From positions 20,274,429-20,338,428 of the forward strand of contig OW285187.1 in assembly GCA_935421135.1 (NCBI GenBank): a DNA stretch of 64,000 bases, given 5' to 3'. The notes below the pieces were generated by a model. The model had not been told where the DNA came from. It ran no database searches and worked only from the letters and a program-made list of their open reading frames with translations. A program made the translations under genes and the position numbers. Numbering within the stretch: position 1 is the stretch's first letter; every line of letters begins with the position of its first letter. Positions 12,784-25,500 of the stretch are shown piece by piece. Source of the DNA: Bugulina stolonifera. Its lineage: Eukaryota > Bryozoa > Gymnolaemata > Cheilostomatida > Bugulidae.

Positions 12784-13589
12784 AAACTAAAATATCACCA
12801 TGCGGGCTTAGGCCTACTAACTAACAGACTAATGTCACACGTAGGCTATATCTACATCATAGCACAAGCAGTACTGACCCAACGAGTTGATCTCCGTTTC
12901 CAGAACCTCTAGGATGAGCAGCAATTCTAAATTCAGCAGATTTTGCTGCTTGTTTCTCTCTAAATACTTTGTCTAAAATACAAAGACTTGTATGTTGGTA
13001 ATAAGTAAATAGCAAACACTATTACCACACAATCGTATCAGTATTACACTTAAGAATAAGGTGGTGAGCTCTTATGGATATGGTTGTTCGTGGTTGTTAG
13101 AACAATAGGTAATGTGATTACAAGTATGCCATATTAGTATCTCAACACACTGCCCCACAAATATGGCAAAATGCAGTTATGTTGTACACACATTGCAGTT
13201 GGCAGCGATGCATTGGTGAAACACAGCATGGTTTCAGTATACAAATATACCAGCCGGCATCTGTGAGTGATAGGGTTAAAGGATGAACGTGTTGAACTTT
13301 TGACCCTCAACGCTCACCGAAGCGTTCTAGTATACTAATACCGTATCACACTGTGATTAGGCCAACACGTCTACCAGTATTACCACACTAAAAGTAGTCT
13401 TTATGCTGCAGTTACTAAGGATATCGTCACAATAACTCGGGTAAAATGCTAACTGTATGATTACTTACAAAAGTTGACTTCTCCTACTCTCCAGTTAATC
13501 ATAGTAAATTCCAAAGCCGCTCCTAGAACAAAGAAGATTGGAAGATATCTGTACATACCCAGCTGTAAATTCTTACCAAATGAACGCAT
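12780..13589 (-). CDS. UQCC5: UQCC5/SMIM4-like complex III assembly microprotein (2 coding exons plus shared splice)
   Basis: Exon 1 at 13589-13469 codes MRSFGKNLQLGMYRYLPIFF and on through VLGAALEFTMINWRVGEVNF. The donor is TTTT|GTAAGT. Exon 2 at 12972-12879 adds YKVFREKQAAKSAEFR and a polar tail. This matches SMIM4 (70 aa in human): a GxYRxLPFFFVLG membrane segment, then E...MIxxRVG...FY-VxRxK. SMIM4/UQCC5 is a single-pass inner-membrane protein that supports cytochrome b biogenesis and complex III assembly together with Brawnin. If the donor GG|GTCAGT (12878) joins the acceptor at 12787, the frame reads GGT TTA TGA, giving 73 aa, and the stop overlaps the next ATG. If the 92-nt intron is kept, the protein would be 78 aa. 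Weaker donors could instead fuse the two frames. An upstream noncoding exon is possible but was not located. Confidence 0.8.
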
Positions 13590-13599
13590 ATTGAATGTT

Positions 13600-14370
13600 A
13601 GTTTTCCTCAGAAATATTGCATAGATTGAACATTAGATTACCTTCATTCCTAAAAAAGAAAAACATAACAAGTACCCTAATTTCTGTTAACAGAGATGTT
13701 ATAGACTTTTCGGTAGTGGTAGACTATCATTTTAGATAAATTAAGGTGATGTGAATAGACTGCAGGAGAGGCAGTTAGAAAACTGAAAATTATATATTGC
13801 TAAATTTGGCACCTTATGTGGTTAAGGACATATAATGGGCCTTATTCTAAAATTCTATAGAGTTTAGGGATTCTACAGGGCATGTAGTAACTACATTGTA
13901 CATGTATATGTAATGCCAGTAGCGTATTATATTCACAGAGCAATGGGGCTGCAGAAAGGATGGTTCAGAATGTGAAGGATTTGTAGAGAAGAGTCAGTAT
14001 AGGCCATTGGCTGCATATAGGGACACACATTGGAATCAAGATATAGTACAGCCCATCCATTGTTAGGACGGTAGAGTAGGACATGTTTACCAATGATAGC
14101 CCAGAGGGAAGTACATGTAGACCATGAAGGATTTAGAGCTAAGGATAAGAGAGTGAAACTTGTGATGGAGGCCAATTATAAAGATGGGGAGAGGGTGTCA
14201 AAGAACTTAGGAGACTAAACACTAAGGGATGAAGTATGAGTGAAAACATCCAATCAGGACTATGGGTGGGAGGCAAATGTGATAGGAAGGGGGAGGAGTA
14301 TGATAGCTGTTATCTGGTGCAGATAGGCAGAGCAGTGATTAGGGGAAATTGGAAACCAGAGCTGAGTCCA
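13600..14370. other. Intergenic stretch, no gene seen
   Basis: Upstream of UQCC5 (- strand), so it should hold that gene's promoter and 5' UTR. I see no convincing core promoter motif, no conserved protein and no clear repeat boundary before about 14.37 kb. ORFs of 65-80 codons here have no recognisable features. Confidence 0.4.
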
Positions 14371-15120
14371 AGTTATAGATTTTACTTGACTTGCCAACTT
14401 TCTGACTTGACTTGGACTTACACATCAATGTGACTTGACAACCTGAATGGCTTGTGACTTTGACTTGGGGTCTACCAAGTCAATGTGGTGGATAAAAATT
14501 TTGTACACTCTATAGCCAATATGGAAAACAGGTCTTAACTGTCTTCTTATTTATCACTTTTACTTCATCAGCATCAGTGCTGTTAGCAGCAATCAGAGTA
14601 TATCAAGGTTAGGTATGAGGATACACAACACCTACACTGTGTGCGCGTGAAACTATACAGTGTATAGTTTCAAGTACACACAGTTTAAGTAGTGTAAGTG
14701 TAGTGTATAGTGTACAATGTACATTGGAACTAGTTTGGAATTGCAGGGCTGGCCAGCGGACACTCTGTACCATGTGCTGTTTATATGCTAAGTAACATTG
14801 TATTACTGTTACTAAGATAATACCATATGACCAGCCTAGAGCATAGTGCTAATATCACTACATGTATAGCTCTTTACCATAATTGCATAAAATACATTTA
14901 CAGCTACACTTTGGCATGGTTTACATGGATTGGAAAAAGGTGATGTTTTGGAAAATGTAAAATTTTGAGAAGTTGTCTCCCACTTGACTTGCATTTCTAC
15001 TTGACTTGATACTTGCATTTGTACTGACTTGACGTAGCACTGAATTGACTTCGACTTGACTCCAAAATTTTAGAAAAGACATGACTTGTTGAACTGAAGT
15101 CCGACTTGGACCCAACTCTG
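14370..15120. repeat. Dispersed repeat, ACTTGACTT-rich, copy 1 of 2 long copies
   Basis: About 750 bp. Both ends are packed with ACTTG/ACTTGACTTGG words and the middle carries a recognisable text (TTGGGGTCTACCAAGTCA, GTGGTGGATA, TTTTGTACACTCTATAG, GTTAGGTATGAG, ACACAACACCTACACTGTG). The same order of words occurs at 49455-50240, and a middle part at 49170-49435, in the same orientation. There is no coding frame, so it looks like a non-autonomous mobile element. Confidence 0.8.
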
Positions 15121-15897
15121 TTGGAAACACTTGGTTCCAATGCCACCAAGTGATAGCGAGACTGATGGGGTTGGAAGAAGAAAGTGAATCAGAAGGAGAG
15201 AAACTGAAGGTAGAAACAGGCCAGATGTAAAAGTCAGAGATGACGAGATGACCCAGCAGTAGACAAGGAAGCGGTTGCTCAAAGGGCAGGGATACAAGAG
15301 GAACCAAAAGTGGAGGTGCAAGCTTGAAAAGATAGGAAGAACCAGGGAACAGAGGTCAGCAGGAATAATGACAAGGTCAAGGAGAGCGAATAGGCTCAAC
15401 CCAGAGAATAGGGATTATGTAGGCCTACTATAATTACAGTTGGTACAAGACTAATAAAAAGTTAAGTGGGCTGTGCTAGGAAAGAGTAGGCCCATCAATG
15501 AAACGGAAAAACAAGAGTAGGTGCAAAATAATAGGCTTGGGGAAATAAATAGGAAAGAATGAGAAAAAGAAATGCCATGAGAGCATATTGGTCGGTAGAA
15601 ATCGGAATGGCTGTGGGGTAGGCTCTGTGTAATCCTTGACCTTGTCACACAGACTACACTTGTGTGTGTAAAGTCGTGAGAACTCAGTTATTTTCTGTAA
15701 GTTTTATGTTATACATGTAAGTGCTATGTTTGTGCTATTTTTTTGTTTGTTTTGTGTTATATGTATTTCAACTAGCCTCAGTTATAAATCCCGAGCGTAG
15801 CTCTCTAAGGGCTCTGGGCCAAAAAGAGTAATAAAAACATTTGTTTTAATGTGCGGTGTGTATGTATTGAGGGCCTGTCTTGTATTGTGTATTTTAT

Positions 15898-16140
15898 TTA
15901 AATTATAATTAAAAGATGGCTCAATACCTTCTGCCAGGCACCTAGAAAAAATGAAAATCTTGCCTCTCTTCTTCGTTCTTGCAGGGATTTTATGCCAACC
16001 TTTTCCCTTAACTGTTCATTGCTAATCTGCCCTTTGATATTGTAAATAAACCTTAGTCCTCTATTTTGGACCTTTTCTGATTGTTTAATTTGATTTTTTT
16101 TTGACGAGGGTCCCACACCGGACTTCCAAATTCTAGTAAG
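15898..16140 (-). pseudogene. Non-LTR retrotransposon reverse transcriptase, C-terminal remnant
   Basis: The - strand frame shows a conserved motif from the region after the RT domain of jockey/CR1-like elements: KVQNRGLRFIYNIKGQ, then LREKVGIKSLQERRREARF. Only the tail is present, with no polymerase motifs. It belongs to the same broad class as 16495-16947. Confidence 0.7.
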
Positions 16141-16494
16141 GGTTTTACCAATGCCAGATATGCTATTCTACGTGTTGGCATATTTGACATAGACATAGAA
16201 AATAGGAGATCACCACATTGCCACTACGGGAAAGTTACTGTAACATTACCATAAGTAGGCCTACATAGCCTACTACATAGCTCAGTAGCATAAAAATCAA
16301 CATACCATTTTATATTTTAAAACTAAAAATATCATTACGATTATGATTCTTACCTCAATTCTTACCTCAATGAATTTAGGACACTCTAACTCTACCAAAA
16401 TGGTACAAAAATAGAGGGCCTCCTATGTTTAAGATAAGGGGAAAAGACAGTGATTTTGCAGTTTTCCAGCATTTTGCCGCTTTCAATTTTTAGA

Positions 16495-16947
16495 TTAAGA
16501 TTGTGGAGGCGCTATTCTTAGATCTCGTATGGTTCTTGGTAGAAAACTGTTATGATAGATATGTGATGCAGCATAGATTGAGGTAGGTTCTCCTCTTTTC
16601 GCAGCTCTTGTTAGTACAGGGAGTTGACATTTGTTGTTTATGATATCACCGTATGCAGAGGATAGGGCTTCATGTCTGTCTTCTTGTGAGAGAATTCTCA
16701 TTAAAAGAGAGAGTCTGTGATTCTTTCTTCTGTCTTTCAATGTTTGTAGTCCAAGATCAGTACGTCCCTTTGAGACGCCATGCCGTCCTTTGATGTTTTT
16801 TACAAATCTAATGGCTTTGTTTTGTACATGCTCCACCTCATTGCTTGTACCAGCTTCTGCTGGGTCCCACAGGACATCAGCATACTCAAGAATGGGACGG
16901 AGAAGTTGATCAGAGTTGAAGAAGAAGTTGATCTCAAGAATACTCAA
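16495..16947 (-). pseudogene. Non-LTR retrotransposon RT tail (150 codons open)
   Basis: Visible blocks are RPILEYADVLWDP, VEHVQNKAIRFVKNIKGRHG, LGLQTLKDRRKNHRLSLLMR, and YHNSFLPRTIRDLRI. This is the standard C-terminal region of non-LTR reverse transcriptases in many invertebrates. Fingers, palm and endonuclease are missing, as expected of a truncated insertion, although retrotransposition normally loses the 5' rather than the 3' part. The same family recurs, more decayed, at 38280-40361. Confidence 0.8.
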
Positions 16948-17126
16948 GAAGTTGATCTAATCAACTAACAAGTAGGCCTATATAAAAATCCCTAGCGACG
17001 GTAGGGTATAACTAAATATAACATAACATGATAAGATAATTTATTTCAAATTATTTTTCAAAATTGAAAATATAGATGTATCCCATAGTGGCCGTCGATC
17101 GTGATATATATTTATATTATTAATAC

Positions 17127-17210
17127 AAAAAATATATTTTTAACTTAAATTGGAATTTTATTAGAATATAATATTCTGATAAAATTTCAATTAAAAATAT
17201 ATATTTATAT
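17127..17210. repeat. AT-rich palindrome
   Basis: Two arms of about 40 bp (AATTTTATTAGAATAT and its near reverse complement ATATTCTGATAAAATT) meet head to head near 17169, with matching AAATATAT outer parts. It is embedded in a region of about 300 bp (17040-17340) that is almost pure A/T. Probably a small foldback element. Confidence 0.65.
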
Positions 17211-18175
17211 TATATTTATTTATTATACATTATGATTATTAAATTTAAAATTATTAATTTATAATTATTATTTTATTTTTAATTTTATATTTATATATTT
17301 TTATTAATAAATTGGCCAAATAAAACATGAATAAAATATTTGCGTTCTCGTTATTATTGCCAAAGCAAACTATTGATAATATAGTATTAATATTAAAAAA
17401 TCGGTTCACCTAATACAGGTTCAGGCGAGACCGACTCCGATTTTCCTGAAAAACCAAGCACAGAATCCTATGAACTAAAGTTGCTAATGGAGGCCGCCAT
17501 GTAATCCATTTGCATCTAGAAATTTGATTGGATGAATACAGATTACCAATATTTCCTATCCAATCAGAATTCACAAACAATTAATTAATTATAGCCTGCG
17601 TACCATGGAATGTTTCATGTACCCATCGATAGTGTTAAGAAAATGATGCATAATTCTAGGATGACAGAAAGAAATAGCGTATCTAGTGCTATAGCCTATC
17701 GCTTTATATCAAATGATCCCAGTCAGAAACACAAAAGGATCAGCCATAGGACTAGGTGAGAAATTATTATAACTATTGGCTACTATTACTGTTGCTATTA
17801 CTATAATTACTATTGCACAGATAGTCCTACAACATTACCTTTGATGTTAGCAGGTATCCTTTCTTTCCAGTTTCTATTCACTCTGACTGGGAGACATAGT
17901 CTCACCCTCACTCAGATTCAGGTCTAACTCTAAGGAAATATCAGATGTACTTCAGAGTGAGAGTCACTGTTAGTGCCTAGTGGAGCGGATTTGGAATTTA
18001 TTTTATCCGTCACATTCAAATTGATTTGATTCGAATATCAATGTTATTCACATTGGGGCTGGCGTTTGATTTGAGACTTAGTGTAGTCCTAGGCTTGGTA
18101 AAAGTCAATCAATCAGAATATGAAGGTCAAAGTGAATTCCATTGTGTGTTATGTTTATCAAGTTGATAAGTAAAT

Positions 18176-18403
18176 AATATAGTAATTATATTATTATATT
18201 AAAATAGTGCAAATTTCATTATTTATCATATAAATATAATCACCATAAATGTGCTTCTGGGACTGTGTTATTTTAACCATTATAATAATATAAATATAAT
18301 GGTTAAAATAACACAGTCCCAGAAGCACATTTATGGTGATTATATTTATATGGTAAATAATGAAATTTGCACTAGTTTAATATAATAATATAATTACTAT
18401 ATT
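18176..18403. repeat. Large near-perfect hairpin (108-bp arms)
   Basis: The left arm 18176-18283 and right arm 18296-18403 are reverse complements with only a few mismatches, around a 12-bp AT loop. The arms include TGTGCTTCTGGGACTGTG and its complement. No coding potential. Consistent with a palindromic MITE or a recent inverted duplication. Confidence 0.9.
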
Positions 18404-19532
18404 AATAATGATTATTAATTGAAACCTGTTCTATTGCCAATCATCCATATCAAATCACTGAATAACCAGCAACTGAACTATACTAAACAAACATCTGGTA
18501 TTTCATCCTTGTAGGGGCCTATCTGTAGAAATAAGTAGCATATATCTTTATAGGCTGGTTATTTATCAGCTTTTTTAAATTTTGAATGTGGGCCTAATAA
18601 TTTGTTCTCATTTTGATTTTTACCTGTATCTTATTAATATTGTCTTGATGACATTTTATTTCCCTGTCATTTCATTCTGACAAGACATTAACTCCTCACT
18701 CCAAATACTACCCTGACGCTCTCCTTTTGTTATACTTTAAATATTTATCCAGGGCCTACTGTTTTTATGGGTCAGTAGTCTTAAAATCAAAATATATGTG
18801 CTACGAAGGTTGCAATTGACATAATTTTGAGATGGATGCATTAGATAGTGCTGGGCTTGGATACAAATTCCCATGAGAATTTTTGGTAATTTGTTCGCTT
18901 TTTACTGATTTTGAATAATTTTGTAAGAATAATGGAAAAGAAAACGTAATTTCTTTGTGGAAAACTTGCTTCATTTCCAATGTTCCTGTCGTTGACTATT
19001 TGCTCTTCTTTGGTAAATTATCCCAATAGCCTCTAAATCTCCCAGTTTTAATTAAAAGATGAGAATAAATAGTTATAATTTACAGAACCACAGCTTATGC
19101 CTATATATAATTTATATTCGTCAATTGAATACGGCATATTCTGTACATGTTGAATTGAATTGGCATGCGTCTGTCACGGGTGCCAATGATTGGCTTCTTA
19201 ACTTTCATCGGTGACACATTAGGCGTTTCTCTTACAGTTTTTATAGGCCTGTAGGCTTACATTTACTGTGACTGTTCATCAATATGGCCTGAATGTAGTC
19301 CTAATGCCATTCCAACATTGATTTACCAGGGTGTGTTTCTAAACCGAATTATAGTACTCTTGTTGAACAAGCCTTATAGGCCTACTATAACAGAATCTAA
19401 TGATTTAGGACAGTTACAATTTCCATGCAATTTAAAAAGGTGTTGGTATTATAAGTTGTAGGTAGAGTTAGCACCTGACTGCCACAGCCAGGTCACAACT
19501 TAACCTTATTTAGGTTGGCTGTAGACCTAGAA

Positions 19533-22500
19533 ATGGCTGCTGCTACACAGACTATGCCTGTTGGTCCTTCAGGGGAAATGCTTCCTTCACAGCTCAATGT
19601 CAATTCGTATACTAGGTAAGTTCTAGTGGGCTCATACACTCAGACGTCGGACTCCTAGAGGAGAAATTCACAGTTTTATGGATGTGAAGTTATAGGACGT
19701 GATAGTCATGTATTGTGTTAAAATCAAGTCGCAGCTCATAAGACTCTCGATTCTCTCTCACCAGTGGAATGGGGTAGATAGTAAGCAGCGTATTGCATAC
19801 TTTAATGTAAATGAATAACTTGACCATGTTTCTTCAGAAATATTTGTTACAATGGTGTGTTTAGAGTGCCAGCGAATAGGGTTATTTTCTGCTGCCCCCG
19901 GTTGTGCTATTGTGAACAGAACTTGTTGTTTTATTGTTTACAAACTGTGTACTTTAGGCTAGTGAAGGAGGAGATATTGGATCCAGGCTATGGTAGTCAG
20001 TCACCATCTACCCCTACTACCACAGTTATTCCACCTAGAGCTGGTATCATACCACCATCTACCCCTATCACCACCATCACAGCTATTCCACCTGGAGCTG
20101 GTGCCTTGCCACCAACTCCTCTGCCCACACCCAAATTACCAGCAGCAGCAGCGAAGGCGAAACGCACAAATACCCGTAAACCAGGGGGTAGCAGGGCCAA
20201 GAAAGTAAAAAGTGAACCAGTTATTCCAGCTGATCCTAACAAAGATGCACTGGCAGCTGTTAATGGGGCCTCCCAGTCTCAGATACAGGACCACATGCCA
20301 GTACAAAAGAAGAAGAGGGATAGGTTTAAAGGTAAGTGTATAACTTGTTAGGTCTAGTAGCCTATCTCCTATTTATTCTCTAATCTAACACCCATCCCCT
20401 CTATTCACATGCTGATTGATGGACTCCAGTATACATTGTTGTGCACATACTTACTCTTCCTCTGTATATTATATGTCTATGTATGTAACTGCTATGTAGT
20501 TAGCTGTAGGTTGATTATATGGGTGAGTAGTACAGAGTAATAGTATTATGCTAACTGATGGCTGTTTTAGGTACTACTGAAGCTGAGGTGCTGACTAGAG
20601 TGTTACCAGACCACATCAGGGAAGACCTAGATATACTCATTGTAAGTAGACATACTATATTGTATAAGTATGCTACTACTATATATTCACATGTATGTAC
20701 TATGTACTTGTATGTACTCTGTAGGCTACACTGGGATATTGCATTGTACTCTATATATTCTAATATATACCGTACTGGTAGTGGTTTGGTATTCGTGTGT
20801 ACAACAGTACTTGTACAGTACAGCACTTGGGCCGTTACTTGAATATACTATATATCCAATGTCAACATCATAGACATGACCTCTACTCTCAAATATTACC
20901 TACCTAGCATGTCATATATACATGTACTATATAGTATATAATTCAGCAGGTATATTATGTTGATGGTGAGAGTGTCCCCATTATTTTGGTGTGTAGCTAC
21001 AAATATGGTGATATTATACTAGTGACATGTAAATACACTCTTAAAGGTGTTGAGTGTGTCCTTATTGTGGGTGCTGTGAGTGTGTGTGCGGCGGCATCCA
21101 TGGGAACAATCATACCTATCTGATTCATGTGTAATGGATATTTTTGTTTGCCTATCACTGTTTGTGACTGTCAGGGCAAGTGACAGTTGGAGCATTCTAA
21201 TACAGATAGGTGATGAAATTATATAGACCTGTATTAACAATAATGTCACAATGCAGAACTGAACATATTGAAGTACATGTAGTAGTAGTTAGTAGAAACT
21301 ACAGCATATACGTGTACACTAGTGGTATACACTATAACACTACATATACATGTACACTAGTGGTATACACTATAGCACTACATACATGTATACAAGAAGA
21401 AGGAATTACCTGCTGATGATATCAATCTAATGTACATATGCAATACTAATCCTGGCTCATGTAGGCCTACAATGGATATGAACCTGAACTTAACAGCTGG
21501 TTTATAGACTGGCCAGCAATTTATACTAACTAATCTTTGTTACCCAGTATTTAGCCAACCAATGCTAATCCATGGTGAGGGCAGGTTGTATGCATTCATT
21601 CACTTCCCACTTTAAACAAACTCACTGCTCTCTGTTGTCAGGTGGGAATAAATCCTGGATTGACTGCTGCATATGTACAACATCACTACGCTGGTCCGGG
21701 TAATCACTTCTGTAAGTATACACTTGTACAATGTACTGTACTATATGTGTACACAGTATTGCCTACCCCTGTCTGTTACCAGCTAACCAACACCGACATG
21801 GAGAGTGGAAAAGTGTAAATATGGGAGTGATGGGGGTAACTGTGGTACATCTATTCACACTGTACAGCATCTAGTACTGTACGATACAACCAAGTCATTC
21901 AGTCATTCACTATTCTACTTGGAATGCAGGCACATTTGGAGAATGATAAAGTCGTATTTAAGCAGTCACCCATGTCAGATGTTTTAGTGAATAGCCATTT
22001 GCTAATACTGTTATAAATCACTGAATAGTTAGAATGTCGAGCCCTTCTTAACACACTGTAATATGTGCATATGCGTCCAATTATATCTAACTCATCAGTG
22101 AAGATTACAATATATACCTTGAAATCTGAATAACCATTTGAACTACATATACAATGTATATGTTGAAATGAATGACAGTACAGATAATATACAAACAACA
22201 AATTTACAGTATTTTTGACCCAAGCCAAAGTTCCTATATACAAGTTTGTCCAGTAAATCATGCGTATAGTAATTTGCCTTGGTTCAAAGTCGGCGGAACG
22301 TTGCTCGTTAACGATCGCCCAACCTATAGCAAACGCTTAGGTTACAAAATTATAGGTCGATGTAACGAGCCAAAAGTAGTTGATGACAGTCTGTGGAAAG
22401 AGAGTACTTCTACCATCTTTGGTCTACACGAGGCACAACTCCCACTGAGTACGCTACAAGAGGCTTCGTATATGTTATAATGTCTACACAAAATGAGAGT

Positions 22501-25500
22501 TGTCGTTGCTTTTTCTGTGCGTTCGATCAAATCACACGCTCAGGAGGATGGCTCAAACTTTTTGCGCCTTTTGCCCAGATTTAAATTCTTCTAAATGCTT
22601 GCCTCTTCTATTGATACTATCGGTATCAACATCATGTATCCTGAAAAAATGGGTTAGCATCACAGGTACTTCTAACCAATCTGAGGACAATTTTTGCCAC
22701 CATTGAGAAAATCTCCATTGGTCTATCGGTAATTTTTTGTTGCCCGCTCAACTACTTTGGACAAGGCTGTTTATTAGGTCAGGTTTTAGAGCGATCCTAT
22801 TGGCACAGAACACCGTAGAAAAACTTAATAAATATATAAACTTTGTCCAAGCCTTGCCTAAACATGAGTGAAGATACAATGATGTTAATTGTCTAGTTAT
22901 TACAGGTTATTAATAGGCAAAAATGTCCATCTATTCTGTAATGGTGTACTTTTCTATATGATATAAATGGTGGTAGGTTACACTATATACTATGTACACT
23001 GTGTGATTGTACGTAGTTAAGGCTCGGCTACTTTCTATGTAAAGTGGTAATAATTGGGAGTAGAATTTCTACCGTCCTATTAGCTACTGCTAGTGCCTAA
23101 GCCATTAATACAGTATACTTAGTCCATCTGATATATTATTGTGATTGATGGTTTGGTATCCTCTGTATGGTTTCAGGGAAATGCCTCTACTTATCAGGCA
23201 TGATACCAGAACCTATGAATGCTTTACAAGATGCCGAGCTTCTCAACTATGGTATTGGTTTCACCAACATAGTAGCCAGGACCACCCGCGGTAGTGCTGA
23301 TCTGTCCAGGTATCTCTATCTTACATAGTACAGTACAGTCCCTCAATGGCGTATGTCAAAATAAAAAATGTGGAATATATAAAAATTTATATTTGAGTCT
23401 AATTTTAAGCTTCTCTATTGTCAACTTTTGTAGAAAAGAAATATTTGAAGGTGGGGAAATACTCAAGGAGAAGATGCTCAAATATTTACCAAAAATTGCT
23501 CTTTTTAATGGCAAAGGAATCTATGAGGTTTTTTGTGGCCATAAAAAGTTTTACTTTGGATTACAGCCAGAGCCATTCCCAGGTTGTCCAAACACAGTAA
23601 GTCATATACTAGATGTCATGATATATACAGGTACTTTATACACTTACTAGTATACCCTATGAGTGTGTATATATTGTACATCTCTACCCTATGAGTGTGT
23701 ATATATTGTACATCTCTACCCTATGAGTGTGTATATATTGTACATCTCTACCCTAGGAGTGTGTATATATTGTACATCTCTACCCTAGGAGTGTGTATAT
23801 ATTGTACATCTCTACCCTAAGAGTGTGTATATATTGTGGGCTGATACTATCTCCCTTATTCTTTGTTCATAAAAAGCCATAGAGGTAACACCCCATAGAG
23901 CAGGAACTTAAAATTTTTCCGCTATTGAACGCCGATTGGCCACTTGATGCCAGTTTTCTCCACGAGCGGCCATGATGCGATGGGGATTTCGTCCGTTTGT
24001 TTACATTAGTTACCATTACAATTATATATAAAACATAAAATTTTTCAACGCTGTTATTTACAGATACTATTTGTGTAAAATGTTTTGAATTTATATTTAA
24101 ACTGTTTAATAATATCTCTGCTTTTTCACAATAATAGTGATTTTAAAAATCTCTTTGTAAAATAGGACTTTAAAGAAAAATAAGAATGGATGTTTACTCG
24201 ACCAAATAATACTAGTAACCGACTAGCACGGCAGCGTATATCGGTAGAAAGTCTGTGAATGCGTTGATTGGTCAACCAAAACAAAACCGCATATTATTGG
24301 GTATTAAAATTTCTAATCGCTAACATGATAGGCTTATTGTACAGAATTATCTACCCATAAAGGACTTTCGATAGCACGTGAACAATTCTCTGTTCATTTC
24401 AAAAAATGAGCGTGGAGCTAGTTGTACTAGTGGCATTCCTGGAACAATATAATTATACAATCTGACAATCTCATATAGTTAACATTGGTGTGATTGCAAG
24501 AGTGTACTTTGGGTTTCTTTGGACTAACAGTGTGGTTAGTAGGAATACAGTATGGTTGTTGTGAGTTAGAACTGGAAAGACAATGAAATAAATTCAATTG
24601 TTATTTATTCTTATTGTAGAATTATATTATTATTATTATATTATATTATTGTTGTAAAATTAAAAAATTACTCAATAGTAAGATTAAATAATATAATAAG
24701 TTATAGCAAGTATAATATTGTTTAAAATTGATAAGCACATTCATTTATCCAGTAATAGTGGAATCTCTCGGTACTGTTATTGATTGATTGAGGCTGAGTT
24801 AAATTAACTTTGCTCACTGTCACTGCTGTACCTATAGTTATTAATTATAGTAATGGTAATAGGCTACTACTACGTTGTAAATACAGTAATACTATCAGGT
24901 GAAGTTGTGATCGCGACTCACTAGCAATTTATTACAATAGTCACAGATCACAATCACTCACTCATTAGATCAGTGGCTACACTATACCTACTAACTATTA
25001 TTTTATTAATTCAGGTGATTTCCATAGACTATCTATCAACATGAACATGTTTATCATTGAATTGATTATATTTATATAATTATTTTGTAATATTAATATT
25101 TGTGATTGTAAATTAATTTCTTTGTAATAATAATTATAATTAATATAATAGGCTATAAATATAATAGACCTATTATGATTATAATTATTGTAATTGTGTT
25201 GTAGGCCTACATCATTACTTTGAATGTTAGTATAGGCTAACTTTATATTGCTAGGAAATTTATTTAAGAAATCTATAAACTATCAATGACTTTGTTTCAC
25301 AGATGTGAACTTTCCTTTGTCCATTCCTGTCTAGAGTTTGATTCCGAGGCTTTGTAGTATCTAATTGCCTAGCACAGTTAGTAGCCTAAATACATTATAA
25401 TCAAAGATCTACACCAGCTTAGCATAATCTTAGAATGGTTTCAAGCTGAACTATAACTGAAAGGAAAGATGATGTGGAAGGAAAAATCTAAATTTATTAG

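Noticed and set aside
13933..15399. Several 60-128-codon - strand ORFs
   Set aside because: They overlap dispersed repeat A or neighbouring noncoding sequence, have Ser/Leu/Pro low-complexity products and show no family motif.
19990..20242. Alternative-frame ORFs on + and - strands over the Pro-rich exon
   Set aside because: Shadows of TDG exon 2, whose frame joins neighbouring exons and has family motifs.
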